This document shows, in pieces, positions 54,808 through 64,000 of a stretch of DNA of 64,000 nt (positions are counted from its first letter, which is position 1; each line of letters opens with the position of its first letter). Both the position numbers and the translations under genes were made by a program. The notes under the pieces were generated by a model. That model searched no databases, had not been told where the DNA came from, and worked only from the letters and a program-made list of their open reading frames with translations. The stretch spans positions 19,318-83,317 of the forward strand of contig QEUQ01000005.1 of assembly GCA_003577105.1 (NCBI GenBank), in the 5' to 3' direction. Source of the stretch: Acidobacteriota bacterium (lineage in GTDB: Bacteria; Actinomycetota; Acidimicrobiia; ATN3).

Positions 54808-57800
54808 TCAAGCGTGAGTGACGAACACCCGGTGCGAGCCCGGGAACCCTTTCAGTTCGACAAATCGCTCTTCGATCGAACTTCCGGAATCGCCACCAAG
54901 TTCGTGGGCAGCCGCCGAGGCAACGATCTCGCCAGGACTGCACGTAGCCGCTAGGGATGCAATCAAATTCACCTGTTGGAGCAGGAGATCGCCCGAGGCA
55001 GAGGTATCGGAAACGGCATGCACCGCTGCGCAGCTACTTGGGGAGCTATCGCTCGCCCCTGCCCCCACTAGCGTCGAGGCCTCGCCAAGCGCGGCTGGCG
55101 CATCGCCGTAAACTGCTAGCAGTGCCCGCGGCTGCCTGGCTATGACTCTTCCGGCAACGACTCTCGACGCAATCTCATCTGACGCACCCGAAATCGCCAC
55201 AAGAGTCAGCGCCCCGTCGGCGCCGACATCGCCCTTGAGATCAGGCGGATCCTTCTTCAGGCTCTCGACTAGCTCATCGAGCCCGCCCTCACTCGCCCCT
55301 GACTCCTCGGTCGCCTCACTTTGCCCAGCTCCGCCTTCGAGCGGCTTCGACTCGGTTACAGCTGCAACGGCCGCCGCCTGAATGGCCAAATCGTCGAGAC
55401 CAATCGCGGCGAAAGTCGCCTCGGCTTCCCTCAGCAACTCCACTGCTCGCTTCGAATCGCCGGCCGAATCACGGTGAATCAAGGCCACCGCAAGTTCGCG
55501 CCTCACGTTGGCCGCAAGTACTTCAGCACCGAGCGAGTCGTTGATCACCACCGCTGATTCAAGGCACGAAACCGCCTCGTCGTCTTGGGACAGAGCATCA
55601 GCGAGAAGTCCGATCTCCCTGTCGATTGCGCCGTCGCAATGCGCACCAGCATCGAGAAGTGCGACCTCTCCGCGGTATGGCAGGAGCAGATCGAGCAACT
55701 CGCGGCATCGGTCTCCATCTCTGAGCTGTACGGCGGCCTGCGCCAAAGCTGCAAGCACAGCTAGCCGATTCGGATCGTCTGGCACCGCCGAAAAGCCGTC
55801 ACTGGCGAGGCTCGCCAGCTCGTCGCGGGCATCGGCATGGCGCCCAAGCTCCAAATGCACGGCTACCATCGCCGCGCGCCACTTGGCATCGCCGGCCATG
55901 CCCTTGGCGATCGCTCGAAGCGCGGGCTCCACGTCAGCGAGGCGCCCCTGCTGCTTGCGGATCCCGTAGATCTGAACACCGAAGACTTGACCCGAGACAT
56001 CGTCACTTGCTGCCACCGAGCCAATCCGGTGCGCCTGCTCCGCAAGATCCTCAGCCGCTTCGAACTCACCGGCCATTGCCGCTCTGGTCGCCCTCAGAAT
56101 TGTGCTTTGCCACTTGGCCCATGCAAGTCGATCGGCACCCTCGGGCGCATCAGTGGAAAACGCAAGAACGGCTTCCCTGAGGAGCTTGTGCGAAAAGCTG
56201 AACTCGGAGTCATCAGGGTTGATCAGACCGGCAAACACGGGAGCCTGAAGCACTTCTCTCAGCTCCGGTTCGCGTATTCCGCTCAATGCTCCGAGGAATA
56301 CGAGATTGAATTCCTCACCGAGGATCGCTGCCTTCCCAATGACTGCCAGAGCCTCGTCGCTGAAGGTCTTGCATTGACGCGCTATCGAATCCTCAAGCGT
56401 GAGAGGTACCTTCGCCTGCCACTCTTCCGGCAGTGCCACTCCATCGAGCGCGCCCTCCGCGTTGAGTACCCTCGCTGCTGCGAGAACGTCGAGGGGCACT
56501 CCTCCGGTGGCATCAAAGATGCCGGTTGCCAACGGTTCTCGCGGCACGTTGCCAAAAACGGATGCGCACAGCAGATTGGTTGCCGACTGGTCGAGTGGAC
56601 CGAGATGCACGTCCTTCTTGGCCTCAACCGAATCGAGCCGGTCTAGCTCGCCTCGGGCACGGGAGCTCGCAGGGTCTTCTTCGGTGGTAATCATCAACAT
56701 CATCGAGATGATGCTTGCCCCGTGCGCGAGCTCCTCAAGAAGCCTCAATGAATAGCCGTCTGCCCACTCCGCGTCGTCGAGTACTGCGACAAAGGGGGTC
56801 GATGCTGCGAGCCGGCGAATCATGCGAGTCAGGCCCGGCACCAGAGACTCGGGATCCAGGATTTCGTCAGGCAACTCCCCGTCTGCCGCCTCAAGCAGTT
56901 TCTCCCGTCTCGGACCCCCGGCTATTAGGCCGGCCAAGTTACGGGCATCGTCGCCGAGATCAGTCCTGAGCTTCGAAACCTCGTACTCGTCAACGAGTAA
57001 CCCGACCAATGGCATCCAGTAGTGGAACGGCTCGGGACGGTCCTCTTCGCGGCAGGCGGCCACGAAAACACGGGCGTCCTTCCCCGCTGAGCAAGATGCG
57101 ATCTCGCTGACCAGGCGTGAGCGGCCCACTCCCTGAGCGCCTCTGACTCGAACGAATCTTCCCCGTCCGGCCAGGGCCTCATCGAGAACCCAAGTGAGGT
57201 CGTCAAGCTCTAGCTCGCGCCCGATAATCGAATCCGCAAGCCCTGCCGGGGCGCTTCCTTCCTCGAGAGCGGGCACTGGTTCGACAGGAACGTCCACAGA
57301 TTCTTCAGGGACCGCCTCGGTTTCTGCCTGCTCGGCGACCGGTTCACTCGCTGCCTCACCTAATGCCGGCGGCGAGGTGGGTATCTCCGGAAGCAGCATC
57401 ACCGAGGTAGCACGTGTCGGTGACACCGCCGGCTCCGGCAACTCCTCTTCGGCAAACGGGGTGCCTTCGATCGCAGCAGCGACAGTCGCGGGGCCAAGGC
57501 TTGTACTTCCGGCTCTAATGGCGGCAATCGACTGGAGCAGCATCTGAGCGCTGCGCGGGCGGTCGTTAGGGGCCTTTGCAAGCATCCACAAGACGAGACT
57601 GTCGATCTCGGCCGAGATCCCGGGCGCTTTCTTCGACGGGGGCTCGGGCGCAACATTCAAGTGAGCCTTTATGACGGTGTCCATGTCGCCCTCGAACGGC
57701 GGAAGACCTGTGAGCATTTCGTAGAGCATCGCCCCGAGCGAGTAGATGTCGCAGCGCGCATCCGCCTCACGGCTGTTTCCCAAGACGATCTCCGGCGCCA

Positions 57801-58650
57801 TGTAGCTGACCGTGCCGATCATCATTCCCGCGGCAGTGATCCTCGTGCGCGTCGAAACCATGGCCATGCCGAAGTCACCAAGCTTGGCAGTGCCGTCGGA
57901 GGAAAGCCAGACGTTCTCGGGCTTGATATCCCGGTGGATGATGCCCTTCTCGTGAGCGTGCTCGAGAGCGGTTGCAATCTGGGCGGTGATTTCAAGCGCA
58001 CGATCTGGCGCGAGCCGCTCGTCGGGCGCCGCGTCCAGTGCGGCTGCGACGTCTCCGCCATCCATGAACTGACTCACGATGAAGATTTGGTCGTTCTCCT
58101 CACCGAGGTCGTAAATCGTAACGACGTTGGGGTGATCGCCGAGCCAGGCCATCGCCTGGGCCTCGCGCTTCAGGCGAGCCAAGTCGTGCGAGTTCATGCC
58201 TTCCGACTTGATCAGCGAAATCGCGACGTCTCGGTCGAGGCGGGTATCTCGCGCGCGATAGACGAGCTTCTTAGCGCCTTCACCGACGAAGGCAACTACT
58301 TGATAACGCCCGCCCCCGAATGAAGAGGGCAACTCCCGTGAAGCGGCAGGGGTCTCTTGCGCCGGTTCAACTCGATTCGTTGACCCTTGCGACTCGATTG
58401 ATTCGATCTCAAGTGACGGCACCGGCGGCAGAGCGGTCGCGACCGACAGGCTCGCTGGTTCACCCGATATGCCCTGTTCACCTGAGACTTCAGTCTCTCC
58501 GCTCAGCTGCGCGCCACAACGATCGCAAAACTTGGAATGCGGCTTGACGGCGGCTCCGCACTCCTTGCAGGTGTAGTCAATGGCGGCCCCGCACGCGTCA
58601 CAGAAAGTCGCGCCCGCTCGATTTTCGGTATTGCACTTTGAGCACTGCAT
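54808..58650 (-). CDS. Zinc-ribbon Ser/Thr kinase fused to ATPase, helical repeats and cyclase-like tail
   Basis: A 1280-aa multidomain signalling protein. Residues 1-45 are two zinc ribbons (Cys 3, 6, 17, 20 and 28, 31, 42, 45). A Pro/Ser-rich linker precedes a protein kinase domain (about 115-380) with glycine loop VGEGAKKLVYRARD, VAISLIK, catalytic HRDIKPEN (about 237) and DFG as LGDFGMAM. An AAA-type ATPase follows near 490-750 with Walker A-like RGAQGVGRSRLV, then a helical, TPR-like region. The last 150 residues resemble a class III nucleotide cyclase, with the family's closing SPGEIVASAAAHEL and ERFVELKGFPGSHRVFV, but the metal-binding Asp pattern is gone. No membrane helix is seen, so it is probably cytosolic. 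Confidence 0.85.
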   Translation of the reverse strand: MQCSKCNTENRAGATFCDACGAAIDYTCKECGAAVKPHSKFCDRCGAQLSGETEVSGEQGISGEPASLSVATALPPVPSLEIESIESQGSTNRVEPAQETPAASRELPSSFGGGRYQVVAFVGEGAKKLVYRARDTRLDRDVAISLIKSEGMNSHDLARLKREAQAMAWLGDHPNVVTIYDLGEENDQIFIVSQFMDGGDVAAALDAAPDERLAPDRALEITAQIATALEHAHEKGIIHRDIKPENVWLSSDGTAKLGDFGMAMVSTRTRITAAGMMIGTVSYMAPEIVLGNSREADARCDIYSLGAMLYEMLTGLPPFEGDMDTVIKAHLNVAPEPPSKKAPGISAEIDSLVLWMLAKAPNDRPRSAQMLLQSIAAIRAGSTSLGPATVAAAIEGTPFAEEELPEPAVSPTRATSVMLLPEIPTSPPALGEAASEPVAEQAETEAVPEESVDVPVEPVPALEEGSAPAGLADSIIGRELELDDLTWVLDEALAGRGRFVRVRGAQGVGRSRLVSEIASCSAGKDARVFVAACREEDRPEPFHYWMPLVGLLVDEYEVSKLRTDLGDDARNLAGLIAGGPRREKLLEAADGELPDEILDPESLVPGLTRMIRRLAASTPFVAVLDDAEWADGYSLRLLEELAHGASIISMMLMITTEEDPASSRARGELDRLDSVEAKKDVHLGPLDQSATNLLCASVFGNVPREPLATGIFDATGGVPLDVLAAARVLNAEGALDGVALPEEWQAKVPLTLEDSIARQCKTFSDEALAVIGKAAILGEEFNLVFLGALSGIREPELREVLQAPVFAGLINPDDSEFSFSHKLLREAVLAFSTDAPEGADRLAWAKWQSTILRATRAAMAGEFEAAEDLAEQAHRIGSVAASDDVSGQVFGVQIYGIRKQQGRLADVEPALRAIAKGMAGDAKWRAAMVAVHLELGRHADARDELASLASDGFSAVPDDPNRLAVLAALAQAAVQLRDGDRCRELLDLLLPYRGEVALLDAGAHCDGAIDREIGLLADALSQDDEAVSCLESAVVINDSLGAEVLAANVRRELAVALIHRDSAGDSKRAVELLREAEATFAAIGLDDLAIQAAAVAAVTESKPLEGGAGQSEATEESGASEGGLDELVESLKKDPPDLKGDVGADGALTLVAISGASDEIASRVVAGRVIARQPRALLAVYGDAPAALGEASTLVGAGASDSSPSSCAAVHAVSDTSASGDLLLQQVNLIASLAATCSPGEIVASAAAHELGGDSGSSIEERFVELKGFPGSHRVFVTHA

Positions 58651-58865
58651 TGCGTCTTGGCTGCTCCGAACCCGGTCCTAACGCCGCATGACCGAGGAAC
58701 CCGTTTCCCTAGCTTCCCCCCGCATACCTGAGCGAGCCATGCTCGGCCGGCCTGCCGGGAACCGGATCATACGCCCCACCAGGCTCTCGATTCTCGCGAA
58801 TGACCAGTTACCTCGTACCTCGGGAGCTGCGAGCCTTCTCGCGACCGAGGCACGGGAGGCAAGAT

Positions 58866-59288
58866 TCAACCTTCGGGAGCCTTGTTCCTCCTCAAGATGA
58901 ATGTGCCGGTCGCCTCAGCCACTAGCGCGCCGTCGCCTCCTGTGACCCTGCAGCTCGTAAACGCGATCGAGCGAGTCATGCGATCCACCTCACCCCTCAC
59001 CATCAACTCATCACCCTGGCGCGCTGCCCTCAAGTTCGACGTCTTAATCTCGAGAGTCGCGGTGGTTTCACCCTTCTCCATCGAAGCCAAGACCGCAAAG
59101 TTCATCGCTGCGTCAATTGCGACCGTAAAGGTTCCGGTCTGCACGAAGCCCTGCGGATTGCAGCAGAGCGATGATGGCGTCCAGCGGCCCTCAGCCCAGC
59201 CCTCCCCGTACGCAGTCATCTCAATGTCAAGCTCGGCCAAGAGGCGCATGCCTCCGTCACCGAGCCACTTGTCCATATCGCGGGGCAT
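58866..59288 (-). CDS. PaaI-type hotdog thioesterase
   Basis: A 140-aa hotdog-fold protein predicted to hydrolyse acyl-CoA thioesters. NPQGFVQTGTFTVAIDAAMNFAVLA (core shown as GFVQTGTFTVAIDAAM) is the active-site helix region, with the acidic residue in the usual place, followed by TLEIKTSNLRAARQGDELMVRGEV (in part). Its stop-side neighbour is a GMC oxidoreductase gene 27 bp upstream on the same strand. The 215-bp gap to the kinase gene shows no clear element. Confidence 0.85.
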   Translation of the reverse strand: MPRDMDKWLGDGGMRLLAELDIEMTAYGEGWAEGRWTPSSLCCNPQGFVQTGTFTVAIDAAMNFAVLASMEKGETTATLEIKTSNLRAARQGDELMVRGEVDRMTRSIAFTSCRVTGGDGALVAEATGTFILRRNKAPEG

Positions 59289-59315
59289 TAGGCCTCCTCG
59301 CCTTCTATTTGCCGT

Positions 59316-61196
59316 CTAGCTCGAAACTCGCCCCGGCGCGATACCGAGGGCAACGCCAACAGCCAGCGCCATGATTGAGATCTGCGGATTCACCTCGGGG
59401 CAAGTCGGCAAGATCGAGGCATCGGCCACCCACGCACCCGAGTAGCCCCGCAAGCGGCCTTGAGCGTCAACCGGATATCTCTCCGAATCACTTCCTGCTC
59501 CGGCCGTGCCCGTCGGGTGAAACGCAGCAAGATGCAGCCTGTGCGGATTTGCCGACCCAACGGCTTCGTCAAGGGCCTCAGGGGTCTTGACGGTGTCGGC
59601 GCCAGGAATACCGGTGTATACCTCTCGGGCCCCAGCTGCGAAGAGGATTCGGCCCATGTGCCCAATCGCCCGCACGAGCCGTTCGCCATCGCCACGCGAA
59701 AGGTTGTAGTTGATAAATGGCCTGGGACCTCTCACGACTCTCCCAGACGGCTCATCGCCCACCATTGCCCCGAGCATCGCCACTTGGTCTGCACGCTCAA
59801 GATGCCCCATGAGCCTCGGGCCAAAGCCCGGCAGCGCCATTGAGCCCATACCCGGCGGGGTCGCTGTGGCCTCGATCAGGATTCGCTCCCGCTTGTGGAA
59901 CTCCTCAACGACAACGCTCTGCAGCACTCCGTGCCAAGCGGTTATCTTCTCGTCAAATAGGCCGGCAACCGCGCAAGCCGGGTGGAGAGCGAGATTGCGA
60001 CCGACTTGGCGGTGGATCGCCATGCCACTTCGGTAAAGCAGCATCGGGGTCTCCGTCGCACCAGCCGCGATCACGACTCGATCTGTGCTGATCTCAAACC
60101 TTGAGCCGTCGGCCCGCCGCACCGTCACGCCCTTGACGATCCCGAGCTCTTCGATCACACGCTCGACTCGCGCATCAGTAACAATCCTGGCACCGTCCTT
60201 GCAAGCAACAGGGAGCACGGAAAGGTGAACGCCAGCCTTGGCGTTTTGGGGGCACCCGACAGCGCACTGACATGAACCGGCGCACCCCGGGGCATTTCTC
60301 GCAATCGGATGTGCCTCCCAGCCGAGTGCTTTGGCTCCCGCTAAGACCGTCTTTCCGTTCTTTCCGAGAACGTCAAGCGGGGCGGGCTCGACCTCAAGCG
60401 TCGCCTCGACGTCATCGCAGAGCTTTCCGAAGATCTCGGGGTCACAGAACTCAAGTCCGGCGAGATCACGCCACTTCTCCTGGACCGCGACTGGCGGCCT
60501 GATGCAAGTACCTGAATTGACCAGCGTCGTGCCTCCGACTCCCCGCCCGATTGGAAGGACCACGTTGGGGCTGCCAATGGCGATAGTTGCCCCTGCGTCG
60601 CGGTAAAGGTCTGTGAATCTGTCAATCGGATCTCGGGTACGAAACTCTTCGACCCCGAAACGCCTCCCCTCTTCGACGATGACGACATCCATTCCGGCGC
60701 CAGCCAAGGTCCTGGCGACGATCGCTCCACCTGCCCCCGAACCGACTATCACCACGTCCGCGTGCGTCTGACTCGGCCACTCGGTTCCGGGCGTGACATC
60801 AAGAATCGGATCGGGCCTTGCCTCGGGGTTCGCGTTGGAGCGCTCGAGCAGCTCCGCGCTCGCTGAGTCCGATCCGTGCACGAGAAGAAGCAGCGCCTTG
60901 ACGGCGTCGGTCATGGGGGTTAGACGTGCAATCGACGCTATGCGCTCAATTGCCCTCTCGCGATCCTCCGGTGATGCTTTCGCGAGACTCCCTTTGTTCG
61001 ACGCAAATGCCGCTGCTGATACGAGCGCGGCCAGCGCCCGGAACCCCTCACGCGTAATTGGCGGGTATCGATTGACGATCTCCGCGACTCGCCATGCGAG
61101 TTCCTCAGACGGCGGACCTCCCGACTCGGGCGGCAAGATTGCTGCGCAAAGCCCTTCGAGACCTGGAATACGTTTGGCGCTAGTCGTTTCAGTCAT
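59316..61196 (-). CDS. GMC-family flavin oxidoreductase
   Basis: A 626-aa FAD-dependent oxidoreductase of the glucose-methanol-choline family. A 120-residue N-terminal helical extension resembles the gluconate-dehydrogenase subunit 3-like region found in cholesterol oxidase-like and long-chain alcohol oxidases. FAD binding is VVIVGSGAGGAIVARTLAGAG (core shown as VGSGAGGAIVA, about 150). A cysteine-rich CAGSCQCAVGCPQNAK segment near 345 is typical of this subgroup. The C-terminus has AAFHPTGTAGAG with the catalytic His and WVADASILPTCPEVNPQ. The ATG at 61196 is used; the frame extends further but without a ribosome site. The substrate is probably an alcohol or sterol. Confidence 0.9.
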   Translation of the reverse strand: MTETTSAKRIPGLEGLCAAILPPESGGPPSEELAWRVAEIVNRYPPITREGFRALAALVSAAAFASNKGSLAKASPEDRERAIERIASIARLTPMTDAVKALLLLVHGSDSASAELLERSNANPEARPDPILDVTPGTEWPSQTHADVVIVGSGAGGAIVARTLAGAGMDVVIVEEGRRFGVEEFRTRDPIDRFTDLYRDAGATIAIGSPNVVLPIGRGVGGTTLVNSGTCIRPPVAVQEKWRDLAGLEFCDPEIFGKLCDDVEATLEVEPAPLDVLGKNGKTVLAGAKALGWEAHPIARNAPGCAGSCQCAVGCPQNAKAGVHLSVLPVACKDGARIVTDARVERVIEELGIVKGVTVRRADGSRFEISTDRVVIAAGATETPMLLYRSGMAIHRQVGRNLALHPACAVAGLFDEKITAWHGVLQSVVVEEFHKRERILIEATATPPGMGSMALPGFGPRLMGHLERADQVAMLGAMVGDEPSGRVVRGPRPFINYNLSRGDGERLVRAIGHMGRILFAAGAREVYTGIPGADTVKTPEALDEAVGSANPHRLHLAAFHPTGTAGAGSDSERYPVDAQGRLRGYSGAWVADASILPTCPEVNPQISIMALAVGVALGIAPGRVSS

Positions 61197-61349
61197 GGGC
61201 GATCTCGCTTCAATATGCCTACGGCGCCGTATTGGAGGATGCGCGCCCTGTAGGTGATGCTTGAGTGGTGCCTTGCCGAACCTCTGGGCCTCACTCGGCC
61301 CGGTTGCGAGCCTAGCACCGCCTGAGGCACATGGCGAAGGAGGCATCGA

Positions 61350-61721
61350 GTGAGTTTCTTGTTGGATCCTGTATTACTGCTTGAGGCAGGGGCAACCATT
61401 GGCGAGCGAGTTGAAGATGACCGGACCGCGACCGTCACCGGTGCTGCAACTCTGGCCGGCTTCTACGCAATCTCCGTGCCGCTCTTCGTCGACGCGCGAT
61501 GGACTCGGCCGATTTGGAGGCTGGTAGGGGCCAAGTCGGGCAAGGACTGGATGCTCAATTCGGGGGTTTTCGCGTTTGACTATCGCTCAACTGGTCGCCG
61601 AGCCAATCTCGTGTCGGCAGCAATCTTCGCGACATATCCGCTGTGGCTGGCAGCTGGGATTTTGTGGGGCAGACGCCGCCGAAGGATGCTGTCGGAGGTG
61701 GCAAAGACGAACGGAGATTGA
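61350..61721 (+). CDS. Hypothetical 123-aa membrane protein
   Basis: I do not recognise this protein. It has one clear hydrophobic helix near the C-terminus (LVSAAIFATYPLWLAAGILW) and a weaker one at about 30-50, followed by a basic tail (GRRRRRM). The GTG start has AAGGAGG eight bases upstream. Its stop shares a base with the start of the LLM oxidoreductase, so it is translationally coupled to that gene. Confidence 0.6.
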   Translation: MSFLLDPVLLLEAGATIGERVEDDRTATVTGAATLAGFYAISVPLFVDARWTRPIWRLVGAKSGKDWMLNSGVFAFDYRSTGRRANLVSAAIFATYPLWLAAGILWGRRRRRMLSEVAKTNGD

Positions 61722-62683
61722 TGACCGTGCCAAGAGATTTCAGGTTCGGGGTACAGATAGGCCGGCTGCCGACCGATGGCTGGCAGGAGAAGGTCCGCAA
61801 GTACGAGACCATGGGCTTCTCGAGCATCCTCTTTCCCGATCATTTCGGCAATCAGCTCGAGCCGCTCGCCGCGATCTCGGCAATTGCCGGCGTGACCGAG
61901 AAGATCAATATCGGGACGCTGGTCTTTGACGTTGACTACCGCCACCCAGTCGTACTCGCCAAGGCAGCATCGACACTCGATTTCCTCTCTGGGGGGCGCC
62001 TTGAATTCGGCTTCGGCGCCGGGTGGATGGAGACCGACTACGTGGAGGCCGGCATCCCCTACGACTCCCCTGCGGTTCGCGTTTCGCGAATGGAGGAAGC
62101 GCTCGATGTAATGAAGGCGATGTGGACTGAAAACCCCGCGAGCTACAAGGGCGAGTTCTATGAGATCACAGGGATCGCCGGCGCTCACGAATCCGTAACC
62201 AAGCCGCATCCGAGAGTCCTCATCGGCGGGGGCGGCAAGAGGGTGCTGTCGATTGCCGGACGCCACGCCGACATCGTAGGAATCAACCCCAACATGGCCG
62301 AGGGCAAAGTGACTGGGCAGTCGGCAGCTGATCTCTCCCCCTCCAAGACGCTAGAGAAGATCGCGTGGGTGAGAGCAGCCGCAGAGGAGGCCGGACGAGA
62401 TCCGGACGAAATCGAATACAACACACTCGTCTTCGTCATGGCAATCCTCGATGACCCGACTCCCGTGCGGGCGACTATGGCTGTGACGACTGGCATGTCT
62501 GAAGACGAAGTCGCTGACTGCCCGCTGTTTCTCACAGGCCCGCCCTCAGAGATTCAGGATCGACTTGTTGCGCGGCGAGAGGAGACGGGGATCAGCTACA
62601 TCGTCGTCCAGGACATGGGAACCACTCCTCCCGGCATGCTCGAACGCTTCGCGGAGGAAGTTGTTGCTCCGCTAACCAGCTAA
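61721..62683 (+). CDS. LLM-class F420-dependent oxidoreductase (TIGR03621-like)
   Basis: A 320-aa luciferase-like TIM-barrel enzyme that most likely uses reduced F420. FRFGVQIGRLPTDGW opens the barrel; FPDHFGNQLEPLAAISAIAG, TLDFLSGGRLEFGFGAGW (family signature) and RVLIGGGGKRVLSIAGRHAD follow. These fit the TIGR03621 subgroup of probable F420-dependent enzymes. The start ATG overlaps the preceding stop by one base. Its 3' end overlaps that of the convergent exonuclease gene by 12 bp. The substrate is unknown. Confidence 0.9.
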   Translation: MTVPRDFRFGVQIGRLPTDGWQEKVRKYETMGFSSILFPDHFGNQLEPLAAISAIAGVTEKINIGTLVFDVDYRHPVVLAKAASTLDFLSGGRLEFGFGAGWMETDYVEAGIPYDSPAVRVSRMEEALDVMKAMWTENPASYKGEFYEITGIAGAHESVTKPHPRVLIGGGGKRVLSIAGRHADIVGINPNMAEGKVTGQSAADLSPSKTLEKIAWVRAAAEEAGRDPDEIEYNTLVFVMAILDDPTPVRATMAVTTGMSEDEVADCPLFLTGPPSEIQDRLVARREETGISYIVVQDMGTTPPGMLERFAEEVVAPLTS

Positions 62684-63454
62684 CTCTGCTATCAAGGGAG
62701 CATGATCCGACGGTTTCTGCCCCTTTCGGAAATCGCGATCGATCCAGACGCGCTCACAGACTTGGCTGACCGGCGGGCTCGCAAGAATCAGATCGATTCT
62801 AAGCCCGAGGTTCTTGTGAAAGGCCCCTCCGCGGTAGTCCCACCATGAATATCCGGGGGTCTCGGGATCGAGGTCACGAAAGAGGTCGGCATAGCCGAGG
62901 TCAATGAGACCTTGGTACGCCGCCCTCTCGGACTCCGTGTGAAAGATCGTCCCTTCAAGGCGCATAGGGTCGTACGAATCGATGTCGGCGGGGGCGATAT
63001 TGAAGTCGCCCGCAATGACGACCTTCTCATCGGAAGTGAACGATTCGGCCAAGTAATCTCTGAGGGCTCCGAGCCACTCAAGTTTGCGGGCGTAGTCCTC
63101 GTGCTCAACTGACTTGCCGTTGGGGACATAGACCGACATCACCTTCATGCCGCCCTGGATTTCGGCGGTGACGACCCGGGCACCGAATTCCTCCATGCCC
63201 GGCAGTCCGGCTTCGATCAGATTTGCGGTCCCCGTACCGGTGCCGCGGGCCAAGACCGCGACGCCATTCCACGCCTTCTGGCAGGCGGCCACCGCCGTGT
63301 ATCCCGCCCGCTGGATCTCATCCCAAGGGAAGCTCTCCTCATTTGCCTTGAGCTCCTGCAGACAAACCACTGTCGGCTGTCGCAGATCAAGCCACTCAAG
63401 CAAGCGGTCGAGGCGCGCCCTGATCCCGTTGACGTTCCAGGTTCCAATCAGCAA
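62672..63454 (-). CDS. xth: Exodeoxyribonuclease III
   Basis: A 260-aa AP endonuclease and 3'-5' exonuclease for base excision repair. GTWNVNGIRARLDRLLEWL, VCLQELKANEESFP (catalytic Glu), VYVPNGKSVEHEDY, IAGDFNIAPADID (Asp and Asn) and SDHAPL (catalytic His near the C-terminus) make the full active site. The best start is the TTG at 63454, just inside the upstream LLM gene, because WNVNG normally lies within the first ten residues. The gene is coupled to that upstream gene. Confidence 0.94.
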   Translation of the reverse strand: MLIGTWNVNGIRARLDRLLEWLDLRQPTVVCLQELKANEESFPWDEIQRAGYTAVAACQKAWNGVAVLARGTGTGTANLIEAGLPGMEEFGARVVTAEIQGGMKVMSVYVPNGKSVEHEDYARKLEWLGALRDYLAESFTSDEKVVIAGDFNIAPADIDSYDPMRLEGTIFHTESERAAYQGLIDLGYADLFRDLDPETPGYSWWDYRGGAFHKNLGLRIDLILASPPVSQVCERVWIDRDFRKGQKPSDHAPLIAELAG

Positions 63455-64000
63455 TTCAGCGCCGCCATTACGCGCTTGACTGCCGGTCCGATGTCGTCGG
63501 GCAAGTAGGCGGGCGGATTGATGACGATTCGATCGGCACCCATCTTCTCGGCGACTTCGCAAGGATCCTCGTCAGCCGAGCGCAGGCCGACGGTGATCTC
63601 GATCTCGGTGTGGTCGCGCCCCAGCCGCTCAGCCTCTTCGATCATCACCTCGATGAGATGCCGGGCGTTGCGGCCGGGAAAGAAGCCATCGCCAATTCGT
63701 GCAGCCCTTCGGGCCGCTGCCTCGCTGTGGCCACCAACGATGACTGGAATGCTGCGATTTGGCGGCTTCGGATTGCTCTTCAGCGGCCGGAACTTAACGA
63801 ACTCGCCCTCGAACTCGGCCACGTCGTTTGCCCAGACATCGCGTAGTGCGGTGACGTACTCGTCTGTCCGCCGGCCTCGGGACTCAAAAGGAACCCCAAT
63901 GGCCTCAAACTCCTCGCGCAACCAGCCCACTCCGATTCCAAGGAGCACGCGCCCCGCAGAAAGCGCGTCGAGCGTCGCGAGCTCCTTGGCGAGCACGAGA
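63448..64000 (-). CDS. LLM-class oxidoreductase (cut by window end)
   Basis: The C-terminal 184 residues of a luciferase-like, probably F420-dependent enzyme. LAKELATLDALSAGRVLLGIGVGW is the family signature (part: TLDALSAGRVLLGIGVGW), followed by IPVIVGGHSEAAARRAARIGDGFF (in part). The frame is open to the window edge, and about 90 N-terminal residues should lie beyond it. The stop overlaps the exonuclease start, so both genes share a transcript. Confidence 0.9.
   Translation of the reverse strand, partial: LVLAKELATLDALSAGRVLLGIGVGWLREEFEAIGVPFESRGRRTDEYVTALRDVWANDVAEFEGEFVKFRPLKSNPKPPNRSIPVIVGGHSEAAARRAARIGDGFFPGRNARHLIEVMIEEAERLGRDHTEIEITVGLRSADEDPCEVAEKMGADRIVINPPAYLPDDIGPAVKRVMAALNC

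Overview
The window looks like a high-GC actinomycetal chromosome (Actinomycetota). It carries two LLM-class enzymes of the type that usually use cofactor F420, a MacB-type ABC transporter beside a NarL-type two-component pair, many GTG and TTG starts, and ATGA/GTGA stop-start overlaps. Large secreted proteins with DUF11, YVTN-propeller and 'AEGYTG' repeats suggest a lineage near Thermoleophilia or Coriobacteriia, but I cannot place it more finely from the sequence alone.

Layout. 1-9.7 kb: tail of one glycosyltransferase and a complete paralogue, glutamate decarboxylase, a cation P-type ATPase, a large secreted DUF11 protein and an FkbM methyltransferase. 9.9-15.3 kb: MacB-type ABC permease and ATPase, divergent from a histidine kinase and response regulator. 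15.4-19.5 kb: a small unknown protein, a secreted YVTN beta-propeller and two membrane proteins.

19.5-45.4 kb is an accessory island built by repeated integration at one tRNA gene, tRNA-Arg(ACG), intact at 45305-45379. A perfect 48-bp copy of its 3' half lies at 24656-24703, and decayed copies lie near 19545, 19973 and 22428. The youngest element (24.66-45.30 kb, about 20.6 kb) has its own AlpA-like regulator, excisionase and tyrosine integrase. Its cargo looks like defence: a 1188-aa helicase ending in a DUF3883 nuclease-like domain, a DUF1156 DNA methyltransferase, and a Swt1-HEPN/DUF499 ATPase. Between helicase and methyltransferase sit an opposing three-gene operon (TIGR04255, XRE regulator, unknown), a Doc toxin-antitoxin pair, and a deoxyribosyltransferase/TIR-like protein overlapping an ImmA/IrrE peptidase. 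A Schlafen/AlbA_2 pair lies at the right end. The older layer (19.5-24.6 kb) holds a SET-domain protein, the AbiE toxin-antitoxin pair, a PD-(D/E)XK nuclease-like protein and a second Doc pair.

45.4-64 kb returns to chromosomal genes: two tRNA-Ser genes, an HdeD-like membrane protein, an arsM-arsR arsenic operon, a dinucleotide-binding oxidoreductase, a 1179-aa secreted repeat protein, a Gfo/Idh/MocA oxidoreductase, a FIST sensor, a 1280-aa zinc-ribbon/kinase/ATPase protein with a decayed cyclase-like tail, a thioesterase, a GMC oxidoreductase, two LLM oxidoreductases (one cut by the window end) and exonuclease III.

The strongest candidate for an incompletely described system is the helicase-DUF3883 / DUF1156 methyltransferase / HEPN-DUF499 set on the young element, with the TIGR04255-XRE-unknown operon and the NDT-like/ImmA pair as possible extra modules. 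No similarity search or structure prediction could be run; all family calls come from motifs read by eye.
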